Shown here piece after piece: positions 34,541 to 43,970 of a stretch of 64,000 bases of DNA. Origin of the DNA: Mesorhizobium sp. ORS 3359. Lineage in GTDB: Bacteria > Pseudomonadota > Alphaproteobacteria > Rhizobiales > Rhizobiaceae. Position 1 is the stretch's first letter. Each line of letters opens with the position of its first letter. The position numbers and the translations under genes are program-made. The notes under the pieces were generated by a model. That model did not search any database and had not been told where the DNA came from. It worked only from the letters and a program-made list of their open reading frames with translations. The stretch is from NCBI GenBank assembly GCA_000824845.1, contig CCNC01000068.1, positions 62,001 to 126,000 of the forward strand, written 5' to 3'.

Positions 34541-37412
34541 GGAGCCGTCTCCCCTCCGGATCGAAGGCGCAAGGCGCGACCATCGTCGCCTGCCGCACGA
34601 CACCCAGATGTTGAACGTCGATGGTTTCGCCGTGCCGCGCCGCGCCCCGTTCGATAAGCGCCAAGGCAACCGGGCGTCCCAGGGTCGGGCTCTGATAGCT
34701 GGAGGTGACGAAGCCGATGCTTCTGAGGCTGCCGTCGCGCTTCTCCACGCCATGCGCGCCGGTCGCCAGCGGCGCCTCGCCTTCGCGCAGCGCAAGGCCG
34801 ACGAGCTGGTTGCGGCCCGCGTCGTTTGCCGCTTCGGTGAAAAGCGAGCGCCGGCCGACGAACTCGCTGGCGCGTTTGGCCCTGGGGCCGGCGACGCCCA
34901 GATCGTGCGGCATAGTGGTGCCGTCGGTGTCCTTGCCGATGACGATATAGCCCTTCTCAGCGCGCAGGATCATCAGTGATTCAAGCCCGAGCAGCACGGC
35001 GTCAAAAGCGCGACCCTCGTGCTGCATCCTTGCCCAGAGCGCCTCCGCCCGGTCGGCGCGGATGGAGATCTCGTAGCTGCGGTCGCCGGTGAAGGAGACC
35101 CTGGCGATACGCACCTCATCACCGGCAAAGCGGCCGGCGGCGACGGCCATATGCGGCAGGCTGGCATCGTCCAATGCTGCGCCCAGATCGAGCGCTTCCA
35201 CGAGCTGCCGCGCATTGGGACCCGAAACGGTCAAGGTGGCGTATTGCGCGGTGGCATTGTGGATATAGACCGCATCGCGGCCGAAGCGGTCCTGCCGCCA
35301 TTCCTCGAGGCGCGCATGAACCGCGGCGACATGCGACGACGAGCAGGAGACGATGAAGCGATGCTCGTCCAGGCGGACCAGGACGCCGTCATCGAAGACG
35401 ACGCCGTTTTCGGACAGCATAAAGCCGTAGCGGCAATGGCCCGGCTTCAGGGTCGACATGGTGTTGTAGTAGATGAAGTCGACAAACTCGGCCGCGCGCG
35501 GGCCGATCACCTCGATCTTGCCCAGCGTCGAGCCGTCGAACAGCGCCACGGATTGCCGGGCGCGCCGCGCCTCCTCCTGGATCGAGGCGCCGGCTTCGCC
35601 GCCGCCATAATAGGCCGGCCTCAGCCAGCCGCCATATTCCTGGAACACGCCGGCGGCGGCGCGATGGTTTGCCTCCAGCGGCAGGCGGCGGACCGGATTG
35701 TGCATGCTGCCCCGGCGTGATCCGGCCAGGCTGGCGAAGGGGACAGGCGTGAAGGGCGGCCGGTAGGTCGTGGTGCCGACCTCCGGAATGCCGCGTCCGG
35801 TAATGTCGGCCAGCAGCGCCAGGCCGTTGAGGTTCGAGGTCTTGCCCTGGTCGGTCGCCATGCCAAGCGTGGTATAGCGCTTCAGGTGTTCGACCGAGAT
35901 GAAATTCTCCCGCGCCGCGAGCTCGATATCTTTTGCGGTGACGTCGCTCTGGTAGTCGATCCAGACGCGACCGCTGGCCTTGGGTTTTGGCCAGAGGCTG
36001 ACGACGCCGAGTGTTGCTTCCACTCCCGTGCCGCGAGGTGCCGGAGACGATGAGCCGAAGTCGCCGGAGGCCGCGGCGCCGCTGGCCAATGCCTCCGAAA
36101 GCGAGACCGTGCCAGCGACGGCGCCGGCGACGCCGATCCCGTCGATGGCTTCGCCGGGAATGAAGGCCGCCAGCTGGTCACTCCAGGCGAGCTTGCCTTT
36201 CGCCTGCGAGAACAGGTGCACGGTGGGCGTCCAGCCGCCGGAGACGAGAACGCAATCGGCGGCGAGCGTCGTGCCGTCGTCCAGCAGGACGCCCTGGACG
36301 ACGTTGCGCCCACGCGCCGCCGCGATCGTGCGCCCAGCCAAGAAGCGAATGCCAGATTTCGCCAGCGCACCGCCCTCACGCCGGCAATCGACCATCGTCA
36401 CCGAAGCGCCGGCCGCGGCCAATGCCAAGGCCGGCTCATAGGCGCTGTCATTGTTGGTCGCGACCACGATATCGCGGCCGACAAGCACGCCATGCCGGCG
36501 CAGATGGCTGAGCGCCGCATCGGCGGAGAGGATTCCGGGCAGGTCGTTGTTGGCGAAGGGGACGGGCCGCTCGATCGCGCCCGTCGCCAGCACGATGCGG
36601 CGGGGCCGCACGCGCCACAGCGTGTCCGGCCTGCCGTCAGCGTGGCGCTGGTTGAGCGCCACCAGATTGTGGTCGTAAAGGCCGAGGGCGGTCGTATCGC
36701 TCAGCACCAACTGGCCACCGCCCTTCAGCCTGGCGACAGTCGCTTCGACCCACGCCTTGCCCTCGACGCCATCGACTTCGCCGGTGCGATGGCGCAGCGA
36801 CCCGCCGGGATGGGTCCTGTCGTCGACCAGGACGACCGAGTGCCCGGCCGCCGCCGCGCTGGCCGCCGCGGCAAGACCGGCCGGCCCGGCGCCGACTACC
36901 AGGACGTCGCAATGATGGTTGATCTGGTCCGAGACCTGGCGTGGCCGCCAGTCCGGATCGACGACGCCAAGTCCGGCCATGGCGCGGATGCGCGGTTCGA
37001 ACAGGTGCCAGTCCGGCCACATGAAGGTCTTGTAGTAGAAGGCGGCCGGCAGGAAGCGGGCGAAGCGGTCGAGAACCGCGTTGCGGTCGGTCTCGGCCGT
37101 GGGCGAAGCGTTGACGCTCCTGACCCTGATGCCCTCCGCGGCTTGCACGGTCGTGGCGCGCGCATTCGGCACCCGGCCGACCGGGCTCTCGACATCGACC
37201 AGCGCGTTGGGCTCCTCGAAGCCGGAGCCCCAGATGCCGCGCGGCCGATGGTATTTGAAGCTGCGGCCGATCACGGCCTGGCCGCTCGCGAGCAAGGCGG
37301 AGGCGATCGTGTCGCCGGCAAAACCCTCGACGCGCCTGCCGTCGAAGGTGAAGCTCAGCGGACGGTCGCGGTCGATATCGCTGCCGCCGGTGGTAAGACG
37401 GGAAGCGCTCAT
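34533..37412 (-). CDS. soxA: Sarcosine oxidase alpha subunit
   Basis: A 959-residue subunit. The N-terminal domain (about 1-100) has the FKYHRPRGIWGSGFEEPNA motif. A dinucleotide-binding domain follows (VVGAGPAGLAAA, from residue 172) that holds NAD, then a linker, and from about 590 a glycine-cleavage T-like domain that binds tetrahydrofolate and captures the methylene group (RRLPLEANHRAAAGVFQEYGGWLRP and, near the end, GLESLMILRAEKGYIVIGKDTDG). The heterotetramer oxidises sarcosine to glycine, hydrogen peroxide and 5,10-methylene-tetrahydrofolate. It overlaps soxD by 4 bases upstream and soxG by 8 bases downstream. Confidence 0.94.
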   Translation of the reverse strand: MSASRLTTGGSDIDRDRPLSFTFDGRRVEGFAGDTIASALLASGQAVIGRSFKYHRPRGIWGSGFEEPNALVDVESPVGRVPNARATTVQAAEGIRVRSVNASPTAETDRNAVLDRFARFLPAAFYYKTFMWPDWHLFEPRIRAMAGLGVVDPDWRPRQVSDQINHHCDVLVVGAGPAGLAAAASAAAAGHSVVLVDDRTHPGGSLRHRTGEVDGVEGKAWVEATVARLKGGGQLVLSDTTALGLYDHNLVALNQRHADGRPDTLWRVRPRRIVLATGAIERPVPFANNDLPGILSADAALSHLRRHGVLVGRDIVVATNNDSAYEPALALAAAGASVTMVDCRREGGALAKSGIRFLAGRTIAAARGRNVVQGVLLDDGTTLAADCVLVSGGWTPTVHLFSQAKGKLAWSDQLAAFIPGEAIDGIGVAGAVAGTVSLSEALASGAAASGDFGSSSPAPRGTGVEATLGVVSLWPKPKASGRVWIDYQSDVTAKDIELAARENFISVEHLKRYTTLGMATDQGKTSNLNGLALLADITGRGIPEVGTTTYRPPFTPVPFASLAGSRRGSMHNPVRRLPLEANHRAAAGVFQEYGGWLRPAYYGGGEAGASIQEEARRARQSVALFDGSTLGKIEVIGPRAAEFVDFIYYNTMSTLKPGHCRYGFMLSENGVVFDDGVLVRLDEHRFIVSCSSSHVAAVHARLEEWRQDRFGRDAVYIHNATAQYATLTVSGPNARQLVEALDLGAALDDASLPHMAVAAGRFAGDEVRIARVSFTGDRSYEISIRADRAEALWARMQHEGRAFDAVLLGLESLMILRAEKGYIVIGKDTDGTTMPHDLGVAGPRAKRASEFVGRRSLFTEAANDAGRNQLVGLALREGEAPLATGAHGVEKRDGSLRSIGFVTSSYQSPTLGRPVALALIERGAARHGETIDVQHLGVVRQATMVAPCAFDPEGRRLHA

Positions 37413-37675
37413 GCGCCGTGCTCCGCTTCGCCAAGCGCGGAAGAGCCGGACACCTTGTGATTGACGCTGTCGCGGCTCATGGCGAAGAACTCGCCGCAGG
37501 TCATATGCACCCAGATCTCGCGGGTCGGTCCCTTCGGATTGTCGCGCATATGGAGATAGCCGGCCCAGCGCTCGGCCGTCACGTCCCCATCGGGCCTCAG
37601 ATTGCCGGCCTCGCCGCCGTAGTGGAATTCGCTTTCTTCGCGCGGCCCGCAGAACGGGCAGGGAAAGAGCTGCAT
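37409..37675 (-). CDS. soxD: Sarcosine oxidase delta subunit
   Basis: An 88-residue zinc protein. The start MQLFPCPFCG at 37675 is preferred to an in-frame ATG 24 bases upstream because the family begins at this point. Zinc ligands are expected at Cys6, Cys9, His57 and Cys60 (FPCPFCG and WVHMTCGEFF). It caps the heterotetramer. It starts 13 bases after soxB and overlaps soxA by ATGA. Confidence 0.92.
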   Translation of the reverse strand: MQLFPCPFCGPREESEFHYGGEAGNLRPDGDVTAERWAGYLHMRDNPKGPTREIWVHMTCGEFFAMSRDSVNHKVSGSSALGEAEHGA

Positions 37676-37688
37676 CTTGTCTACACCT

Positions 37689-38942
37689 TCAATGGGCAAT
37701 GCCGGAGCCGGCGGCCTCGTCGATCAGCCGGCCGCGGGCGAAGCGGTCGAGATCGAAGGGCCGGCTGATGTCGTGGTGCCGGCCGGTGGCAAGCAGATGG
37801 GCAAGCAGCGTGCCGCCGGCGGGGATCGCCTTGAAGCCGCCCGTGCCCCAACCGCAGTTGAGGAACAGGCCGGGCAGCGGCGACTCGCCGATGATAGGCG
37901 AGGAATCCGGGACAACATCGACGATGCCGGCCCATTGCCGCATCATCTTCAACTGACCGAAGATCGGGAACATTTCCAGCATGCCGGCGATCACGCCTTC
38001 CAGCACCGGCAGGTTGCCGCGCTGGCCGTAGGACGGGATGCGGTCGAGCGCGCCGCCGATCACCAGTTCGCCCTTGTCCGACTGGCTGACATAGACGCCC
38101 GTGTCCGGCGAGATGACCACCGTGTCGATGATCGGCTTGACCGGCTCGGACACGCAGGCCTGCAGGGCGTAGGAATTGACCGGCAAACGGAACCCCGCCT
38201 TCGCCGCAAGCACCGACGAATGGCCGGCCACCGCCATGCCCGTACGCTCCGCCCGGATCGCGCCGCGCGAGGTGACGACGCCTCGGCACCGACCGCCTTC
38301 GATGATGAAGTCGGTAATCTCGCAATTCTGGATGATGTCGACACCAAGGCGGCTCGCGGCGCGCGCATAGCCCCAGGCGACGGCGTCATGGCGGGCGGTG
38401 CCGCCGCTTGGCTGCCAGGTGCCGCCATAGACCGGGAAGCGGGCGTTCGGGCTGAAATTGTAGATCGGCACGACACGGCGCACGTCCTCGACCGAGAACA
38501 GTTCGCAGTCGATGCCATTGACTTGGATGGCGTTTACGGACCGCGCCGCGGTTTCCATTGCCGCTTCGCTGTGCGCGAGGGTCAGGATGCCGCGCGCGGA
38601 AAACATCACATTGTAGTTCAGATCCTTCGAGAGCGTCTTATAGAGGCTGTGCGCCAGCCCGTAGATCGCCGCGCTTTCGGGATAGAAGTAGTTCGAACGC
38701 ACCACGGTGGTGTTGCGGCCGGTATTGCCGCCGCCGATCCAGCCCTTTTCCAGCAGGGCCACATTGGTGACCCCATGGTTCTTTGCGAGATAATAGGCCG
38801 TAGCGAGGCCGTGGCCGCCGCCCCCGATGATGATGGCGTCATAGCGCGGCTTCGGATCGGGTGAGCGCCAGGCCTTCACCCAGCCAGTCTGACCAGCAAT
38901 GCCCTCCTTGAAGAGCGACAGCGCCGAATAATGTCTCGTCAT
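37689..38942 (-). CDS. soxB: Sarcosine oxidase beta subunit
   Basis: A 417-residue flavoprotein and the first gene of the operon. It opens MTRHYSALSLFKEGIAGQTG, then the FAD motif YDAIIIGGGGHGLATAYYLA (GGGGHG at 40-45). His184 in GGTARHDAVAW is the likely site of covalent FMN attachment, as known for heterotetrameric sarcosine oxidases. It oxidises sarcosine to the imine, which is channelled to the folate site of SoxA. The start follows a 240-base gap containing a palindrome that may be an operator. Glycine-betaine or choline breakdown would supply sarcosine; none of those genes is present here. Confidence 0.94.
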   Translation of the reverse strand: MTRHYSALSLFKEGIAGQTGWVKAWRSPDPKPRYDAIIIGGGGHGLATAYYLAKNHGVTNVALLEKGWIGGGNTGRNTTVVRSNYFYPESAAIYGLAHSLYKTLSKDLNYNVMFSARGILTLAHSEAAMETAARSVNAIQVNGIDCELFSVEDVRRVVPIYNFSPNARFPVYGGTWQPSGGTARHDAVAWGYARAASRLGVDIIQNCEITDFIIEGGRCRGVVTSRGAIRAERTGMAVAGHSSVLAAKAGFRLPVNSYALQACVSEPVKPIIDTVVISPDTGVYVSQSDKGELVIGGALDRIPSYGQRGNLPVLEGVIAGMLEMFPIFGQLKMMRQWAGIVDVVPDSSPIIGESPLPGLFLNCGWGTGGFKAIPAGGTLLAHLLATGRHHDISRPFDLDRFARGRLIDEAAGSGIAH

Positions 38943-39098
38943 GCGCTGAAGCCGCCGTCACCGGTCGGACATGTCGCTTCATCGTAAAGGCTTGACCGCC
39001 CTGTCTGCAGCCCGAGCTTGTGCATCAATCGCCCCCTGGACACTCGCCCCCTGGATCGCCGAACCGCGAACGGGCAGAGCGAAGCTCATGTCTAGCGC

Positions 39099-39120
39099 GA
39101 ATGTACACCTGTGTCCATTC
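39099..39120. promoter_or_regulatory. Candidate operator upstream of soxBDAG
   Basis: Imperfect palindrome GAATG-T-ACAC-CT-GTGT-C-CATTC, 157 bases before soxB (minus strand) and 63 bases after the end of the SDR gene. Symmetry suits a dimeric regulator; the protein is unknown. The rest of the 240-base gap shows no gene. Confidence 0.4.
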
Positions 39121-39182
39121 AAAGCGGCAACGATGTGGCCAGGCGACGCCCCTCGCTCCTGCGCCCCCTGCTCCTCCGCAAG

Positions 39183-39944
39183 TTACCCCTTGCGTTCCTG
39201 CAGGATATTGCCGCCGTCGACGACGAGAACGGCGCCGTTGACATAGCTGGCTCCGTCAGACGCCAGAAACAGCACGGCGGCGGCGACTTCCTCGGGACTG
39301 CCCGCGCGCCCGAGCGGCGTGTTGCGCGCAGCGGCGAGTTCCTCCGGCGTCGATGCGCCGGTCGCGATCCAGCCCGGCGCCACGGCATTGACCGTGACAC
39401 CGCTGCGGCCAACCTCCAGGGCGAGCGCGTGCGTCAGCCCGATCATGCCGGCCTTGGCCGCGGAATAGGCGGCCTCTCCTTCATTGGAGACGTAAGGTCC
39501 GGTCACCGAGGCCATGTTGACCACGCGCCCATGGCCGCGCTGCGTCATGCCGGCCAGGAATCCGCGCGTGCTCAGGAACGCGGTTTTGAGGCTGACATCG
39601 ATGCCGCGGTCCCAATCGCTTTCGCTGAGATCGACAAACCGCCGCTGCAACGCCGGCTGCGCGACCGTACCCATCCCGGCATTGTTGACGAGCACGTCGA
39701 TTTCGCCGGCCTGCGAGCACAAGCGCTCGACATCGCCCGAAACCGTCAGGTCGGCCACAACGGCGCTTATGTCGAGCCCCTCCGCCCGCAGTTCCCCGGC
39801 CCGCTGCTCGACGCGCGCGGACGAAGCGGTGATGACGACCGAAAGGCCGGCCTCGCCCAGCGCCCGCGCGACCGCTACGCCGATGCCATCGGCGGCGCCC
39901 GCGCCGGTCACCAGCGCCCTGCGGGATTTGCGGAAGACGATCAT
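39183..39944 (-). CDS. SDR family oxidoreductase
   Basis: A 253-residue short-chain dehydrogenase. The start at 39944 (MIVFRKSRRALVTGAGAADG) follows an AGGGA ribosome site; the much longer frame that runs upstream is a shadow of the next gene. The coenzyme motif TGAGAADGIG is in the first 22 residues, NNAGMG at about 87-92, catalytic Ser in NMASVTGP, and YSAAK at 160-164. It resembles 3-oxoacyl reductase-type SDRs, but the substrate is unknown. It follows a second SDR by 71 bases on the same strand, suggesting an operon. Confidence 0.86.
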   Translation of the reverse strand: MIVFRKSRRALVTGAGAADGIGVAVARALGEAGLSVVITASSARVEQRAGELRAEGLDISAVVADLTVSGDVERLCSQAGEIDVLVNNAGMGTVAQPALQRRFVDLSESDWDRGIDVSLKTAFLSTRGFLAGMTQRGHGRVVNMASVTGPYVSNEGEAAYSAAKAGMIGLTHALALEVGRSGVTVNAVAPGWIATGASTPEELAAARNTPLGRAGSPEEVAAAVLFLASDGASYVNGAVLVVDGGNILQERKG

Positions 39945-40015
39945 TTCCCTCCACGATTGGAATGCCGGCATGCCGACGCGGGCAATCATACCGCGACGAA
40001 ACCGCCCAGGCTTTT

Positions 40016-40786
40016 TTAATAGCCGGCGCTGACGCCGAAATCGATCGAAAGCGCGGCCCCGGTGATCGGCGCCGCGCCCGGCTGGCAGAGGTAGTGGATA
40101 AAGGATGCAATCTCTTCCACCTGAATGAACCTTGCTTTGTCCCCTTGCGGATAGTGCCCGAGAAGCCGGCGCTTGTAGCCGTCGGGATCGTCCCCGCCAT
40201 AGGTCCTGGCCTGATATTCGATCATCGGCGTCGCCGTATCGCCGGGGCAAACGGCGTTGACCCTGATGCCTTGCGGGGCGAGTTCGAGCGCGAGTGCCTT
40301 GGTCAGCAGAACCAGTCCGCCCTTCGAGGCGCAATAGACGGCCGCCCCATTGTTGCCGACGAGCCCGGCGTCGGACGCGATGTTGACGATCACGCCTTGC
40401 GCCGCCGCCAGATGCGGGACAGCCGCCGAGATCAGGAAGAATGCGCCCTTTAGATTGACGTCCAGCACAAGATCCCACTGATCTTCCTCGACCCCGCTCG
40501 CCGGCCCCTCCAGCCAGACGCCGGCGGCGTTGACCAGGATATCTATGCCGCCGCCCCAGTCCCTGGCCTTGGCCACCACGTCGCGGCAGGCAGCGACGGA
40601 GCGGATGTCGAGCGGCAAACCCACCGCATCCGCCCCGGTCGCGACAATCTTGGCCACGGCTGCGTCGAGCTTGGGACCGGGAAGGTCGGCGAGCGCAATC
40701 CGCTCGCCGTCGGCCGCGAGGCGCAGTCCGGTCGCAAGCCCCATGCCCCCGGCGCCTCCGGCGATCAGAACCGTCCTGCCAGCCAT
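40016..40786 (-). CDS. SDR family oxidoreductase
   Basis: A 256-residue short-chain dehydrogenase. The start at 40786 is supported by a GGAGG ribosome site 7-8 bases upstream; a start 39 bases further up has none. The coenzyme motif GGAGGMG is at 10-16, VNAAGVW at about 84-90, IASDAG before the catalytic region, and YCASKGG. It differs clearly from the neighbouring SDR, so the pair is not a recent duplication. Possibly they act in one catabolic path with the GNAT gene upstream, but this is only from order. Confidence 0.85.
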   Translation of the reverse strand: MAGRTVLIAGGAGGMGLATGLRLAADGERIALADLPGPKLDAAVAKIVATGADAVGLPLDIRSVAACRDVVAKARDWGGGIDILVNAAGVWLEGPASGVEEDQWDLVLDVNLKGAFFLISAAVPHLAAAQGVIVNIASDAGLVGNNGAAVYCASKGGLVLLTKALALELAPQGIRVNAVCPGDTATPMIEYQARTYGGDDPDGYKRRLLGHYPQGDKARFIQVEEIASFIHYLCQPGAAPITGAALSIDFGVSAGY

Positions 40787-40911
40787 TCGACAACCTCCAC
40801 GCCACGCAGCGCCCGGCAAGGGCAAACCAATGTCCCTAGATCACGTCATGGGGCCCTGCCGCATGGACCAGCCAGGCAAAACAATCACCTCAGCGGCTTC
40901 GCCGGCCCCGA

Positions 40912-41748
40912 TCATCCCAGCTCGAGCGTCGTGATGCCGAAAACTGTCGAGGGGGCGTTGCCGGGCTTGCCGCCCTTGTACATGCGTGTCGTCGCAAAGC
41001 CCGGGACCATGCCGGCGGCCTGAAGCATGGCGGTGAATTGAACCTGGCTGGCCGGCACGTCGATATGCAATGTGTCGTTGCCGATCCTGCCCGCAAGGTC
41101 CGCCAGCAATGCCAGGGCAAGGTCCGTCCTGTCGGCAAACAGCGGTCCGACCTTGAAGCCTTCCCGGCATCGGCGGGCCACGCCGTAGCCGGCAATGCCG
41201 GCCGACCCTCCACAGAGCAGCGCAATCCGGGGCTGCCGCAGCCACTCCCAGAGGAAGGCTTCCCGCGGCGCCGGGAAACGCTGGCGATCATAGGCGAGTA
41301 CCCCGGCCATGTCGCCGGCCATCACTGGCCGTATGTCGCTTCCCTCCGGCAATCCGGCAGGGCGACCGCTGTAGCGGACGGTCTCATAGACGGGCGCGAA
41401 CCCCATGCGCTGGTAGTTGGCCCGTTGCTCGGCCACCCCGTCGAGACCGATGATGCGGTCGCCGAGGCGTGCCATGCCGGCATCCCAGACCGCCTTGCCA
41501 TGGCCTTCGCCACGCCGGTCGGGCCGGCAGATATAAAGGCCGATGAATCCGAAGCCCGTGCCGTATGCGACGGCCGAAATGCCGGCCACCATCTCTTGAT
41601 CGACGAAAGCGCCGATGAACCCGTCGGGATCGGCTGTCCGGAACGCTGCGGCGTCGTCGATGCCTGGGTTCCAGCCCTCTCCAGCCGCCCAGTCGACGAG
41701 CGTTTCCACTTCGCTGGCGGTCAGTGTCCGGATTGTTCTCGGCATCAT
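40912..41748 (-). CDS. GNAT family N-acetyltransferase with C-terminal GNAT-like domain
   Basis: A 278-residue protein. The N-terminal GNAT domain (about 10-125) has the acetyl-CoA loop ICRPDRRGEGHGKAVWDAG and GVAEQRANYQRMGF. The second half (about 140-270) has AGIAGYGVARRCREGFKVGPLFADR and fits the extra GNAT-like domain seen in longer members (Acetyltransf_18 type). Such two-domain enzymes are widespread and mostly uncharacterised. It runs 125 bases upstream of the SDR pair in the same direction. Confidence 0.84.
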   Translation of the reverse strand: MMPRTIRTLTASEVETLVDWAAGEGWNPGIDDAAAFRTADPDGFIGAFVDQEMVAGISAVAYGTGFGFIGLYICRPDRRGEGHGKAVWDAGMARLGDRIIGLDGVAEQRANYQRMGFAPVYETVRYSGRPAGLPEGSDIRPVMAGDMAGVLAYDRQRFPAPREAFLWEWLRQPRIALLCGGSAGIAGYGVARRCREGFKVGPLFADRTDLALALLADLAGRIGNDTLHIDVPASQVQFTAMLQAAGMVPGFATTRMYKGGKPGNAPSTVFGITTLELG

Positions 41749-42112
41749 TTCACCCGGGCGGCGTCAGCAACCGGCGTCGAAGCATCAGGATAGCTAGCCG
41801 CTTCCATGCTGCAAAGTCCACACGAGAACTTCAGTTCACCTTCGACTACCCGCTGGCGCCCATCACCTGCCGGCGCCCTGCTCGGCCGAAGCCAGGAGAC
41901 ACACGGCGGAAACCATGCCCATGGCTCGGCAGAACGCCGCCTATTCAACGCAGGGCTGCGGGCCGGGACGGGTTTCCCGAACCGACGCAACGAGTTAGCA
42001 ACAAACGCGCCGCTTGATCGTTCGTTGTTCCAATGGGCAACTGGACACAACCGGTGAACACTGGGAATCTTCATTTGCCGTTCTTCGAAAATCGCCTGGA
42101 GTACCGCAGGAA
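41749..42112. other. Divergent intergenic region before the tandem unknown genes
   Basis: A 364-base gap between the minus-strand GNAT gene and the first plus-strand paralog. It presumably contains promoters for both. A CAGGAA ribosome site precedes 42113. An AT-richer stretch around 41997-42060 (TTAGCAACAAACG, TTCGTTGTTCC) is the best promoter candidate. No repeat or further gene is seen. Confidence 0.45.
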
Positions 42113-42979
42113 ATGCCGCTGAGTGCCGCAGAGATCGCCCGTCATCCGGCAGCGCTTCGCTGTATCCAGGAGCAGGCGCGCGCGCTCATCCACATATATG
42201 AAACAAGCCCGCGGCTGGCTGCCGTGTTCGCTACCCAGCAGCGCTGGCTGCTCGGTCACGCCGGTCTGGCCTTGCATTTCCGGCGCGACCCCAATGACCG
42301 CCGCACCGACATGACGATGGCGCGGTTCATCGAGGTCGTACGCCGCTATTCGCTGGCCAGCCGCAACACGGCCGAGGCCTTTGTCAAGGAGATGCTTCGC
42401 TACAACATCGCCGAGTATATTTCGGCCAGCGGTGACGGCCGCGCCCACCCCATGCGGGTCACCGAAGGCACCATCGAAACCTTCACCGGCTGGATCCACG
42501 CACATCTGAGGACGCTCGACCGCATAGATGGCGGAAACCGGCTGACGACTTTCCTCGATAGACCCGGGATGCTGTCCAGGCTGCAGCCGCTCATCGCCGA
42601 CGGATTGCTGGCCAGCGAGGGCGTGCGCGAGCCTGGGCGGACTTTCTCCTTGTTTATCTGGCTGAACAATGGCGGCATCGTCATGGACTGGCTGATGTCC
42701 GGTATCGATCCGGAGGACGTTCATCTCGACAGGATACCGACCAGCGTCATCTCGGTCAGCGAGTTCGCGCACTGGCTGAAGCTGTCACGCACCCACCTGG
42801 CGCGGAAACTCAATGATGCCGAGGCGCTTGGCAGCATCGGCTGGGTCGGCCAGCGCGGTCATTCCGTCATGTGGGTTTCACGCCAGTTCTTCGACGAATA
42901 CATGGTCATGCAGACGTCCAAGCTCGCCGTAGTCGACCTGGCTTTCGACGACAGTTTGTCACAGGCGGACGAGAGCTGA
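42113..42979 (+). CDS. Unknown protein with C-terminal HTH-like segment (tandem paralog 1)
   Basis: A 288-residue protein I do not recognise. The start at 42113 was chosen because the alignment with the next gene begins exactly at this Met and a ribosome site precedes it; a longer frame from 42014 has a non-matching lead. The N-terminal half is helical (VFATQQRWLLGHAGLALHF and ASRNTAEAFVKEML). The centre has FSLFIWLNNGGIVMDWLMSG, and near residues 222-247 a segment SEFAHWLKLSRTHLARKLND looks like a helix-turn-helix, followed by a wing-like GWVGQRGHSVMWVS. A regulator is likely but unproven. The next gene is a diverged copy. Confidence 0.72.
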   Translation: MPLSAAEIARHPAALRCIQEQARALIHIYETSPRLAAVFATQQRWLLGHAGLALHFRRDPNDRRTDMTMARFIEVVRRYSLASRNTAEAFVKEMLRYNIAEYISASGDGRAHPMRVTEGTIETFTGWIHAHLRTLDRIDGGNRLTTFLDRPGMLSRLQPLIADGLLASEGVREPGRTFSLFIWLNNGGIVMDWLMSGIDPEDVHLDRIPTSVISVSEFAHWLKLSRTHLARKLNDAEALGSIGWVGQRGHSVMWVSRQFFDEYMVMQTSKLAVVDLAFDDSLSQADES

Positions 42980-43097
42980 CCGGGCGCAACGGTCGCTTCT
43001 CGGACCAGCCGACAAATACCGCTGGTTGCGCTGGCAGGTGCCGGCCAAAACTGCTATCCGCATCCCCACACTGCGATATTTGGCGGAGTCTGGGGGG

Positions 43098-43955
43098 ATG
43101 GCGCTGAACTTCGAAGATATTGCCGGTCATCCGGCGCTGAATGCCGCCGTCCAGGCACAGGCCCGGGCGATGCAGCAGGCCTATGAGGGAAACCCGCGCG
43201 CGTCCTCGGTCTTTGCCACCCAGCAGCGCTGGCTGATGGCGCATATCGGTCTTGCCCTGCATTTCCGCAGGGATCCCAGCGACTACCGGAAGGAACTGAC
43301 GGCGGCGCGTTTTGTCGACGTCACCGTTCAGCATGCAGTTGCAAGTCGAAACACGGCCCATGCCTTCATCAAGGAAATGCAGCACTATAATTTCATCGAA
43401 GTCGGTCCAATGGCCGACGACGGCCGCATTCGCCCCTTGCACCTGCCCGCCATAACCCTGGAGCCATTGATCGGCTGGATTCATATGCATCTGAGCACGC
43501 TTGATGCTCTTGACGGCGGGAGCCGGCTGGAAACGTTCCAGGCACGGCCGCAAATGTTGGCGCGGTTGCAGCCGCTGATCGCGGATGGGCTGATCTCCTC
43601 GGTGCCGGTGCGGGAGCCGCAACAGACTTTTTCGCTATTCACATGGCTCAACAATGGCGGCGTCGTCATGGATTGGCTGATCGCCGGCGTCGACCCACAG
43701 GATGCCGGCCAGGAGCGCATCCCGACCGGCGTGCTGTCGATCGGCGACTTCTCCAGGTGGCTGAAGCTGTCGCGTACCCACCTTGCGCGCAAGCTGCGCG
43801 ACGCCGAGGCACTCGGCAGCGTCGGCTGGCTTGGGCGGCGCGGCCATTCCGTGATGTGGATTTCGAACGAATTCTACAGCGAGTACCTCACGGCGCAGGC
43901 GGTCAAGCTCGCTATCATCGACGCTGCCTTCGCCGCCAGCGTGACGACCAGCTGA
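43098..43955 (+). CDS. Unknown protein with C-terminal HTH-like segment (tandem paralog 2)
   Basis: A 285-residue paralog of the preceding gene; by eye about half the residues match along the whole length. The ATG at 43098 follows a G-rich ribosome site (TGGGGGG) and aligns with the start of paralog 1. Shared blocks are VFATQQRWLMAHIGLALHFR, SRNTAHAFIKEM, RLQPLIADGL, FSLFTWLNNGGVVMDWLIAG and the HTH-like FSRWLKLSRTHLARKLRDAE with GHSVMWIS. The genes are 118 bases apart on one strand. The two are not identical, so the duplication is old. No domain name can be given with confidence. Confidence 0.72.
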   Translation: MALNFEDIAGHPALNAAVQAQARAMQQAYEGNPRASSVFATQQRWLMAHIGLALHFRRDPSDYRKELTAARFVDVTVQHAVASRNTAHAFIKEMQHYNFIEVGPMADDGRIRPLHLPAITLEPLIGWIHMHLSTLDALDGGSRLETFQARPQMLARLQPLIADGLISSVPVREPQQTFSLFTWLNNGGVVMDWLIAGVDPQDAGQERIPTGVLSIGDFSRWLKLSRTHLARKLRDAEALGSVGWLGRRGHSVMWISNEFYSEYLTAQAVKLAIIDAAFAASVTTS

Positions 43956-43970
43956 GCCGTCTTCCGCTTT

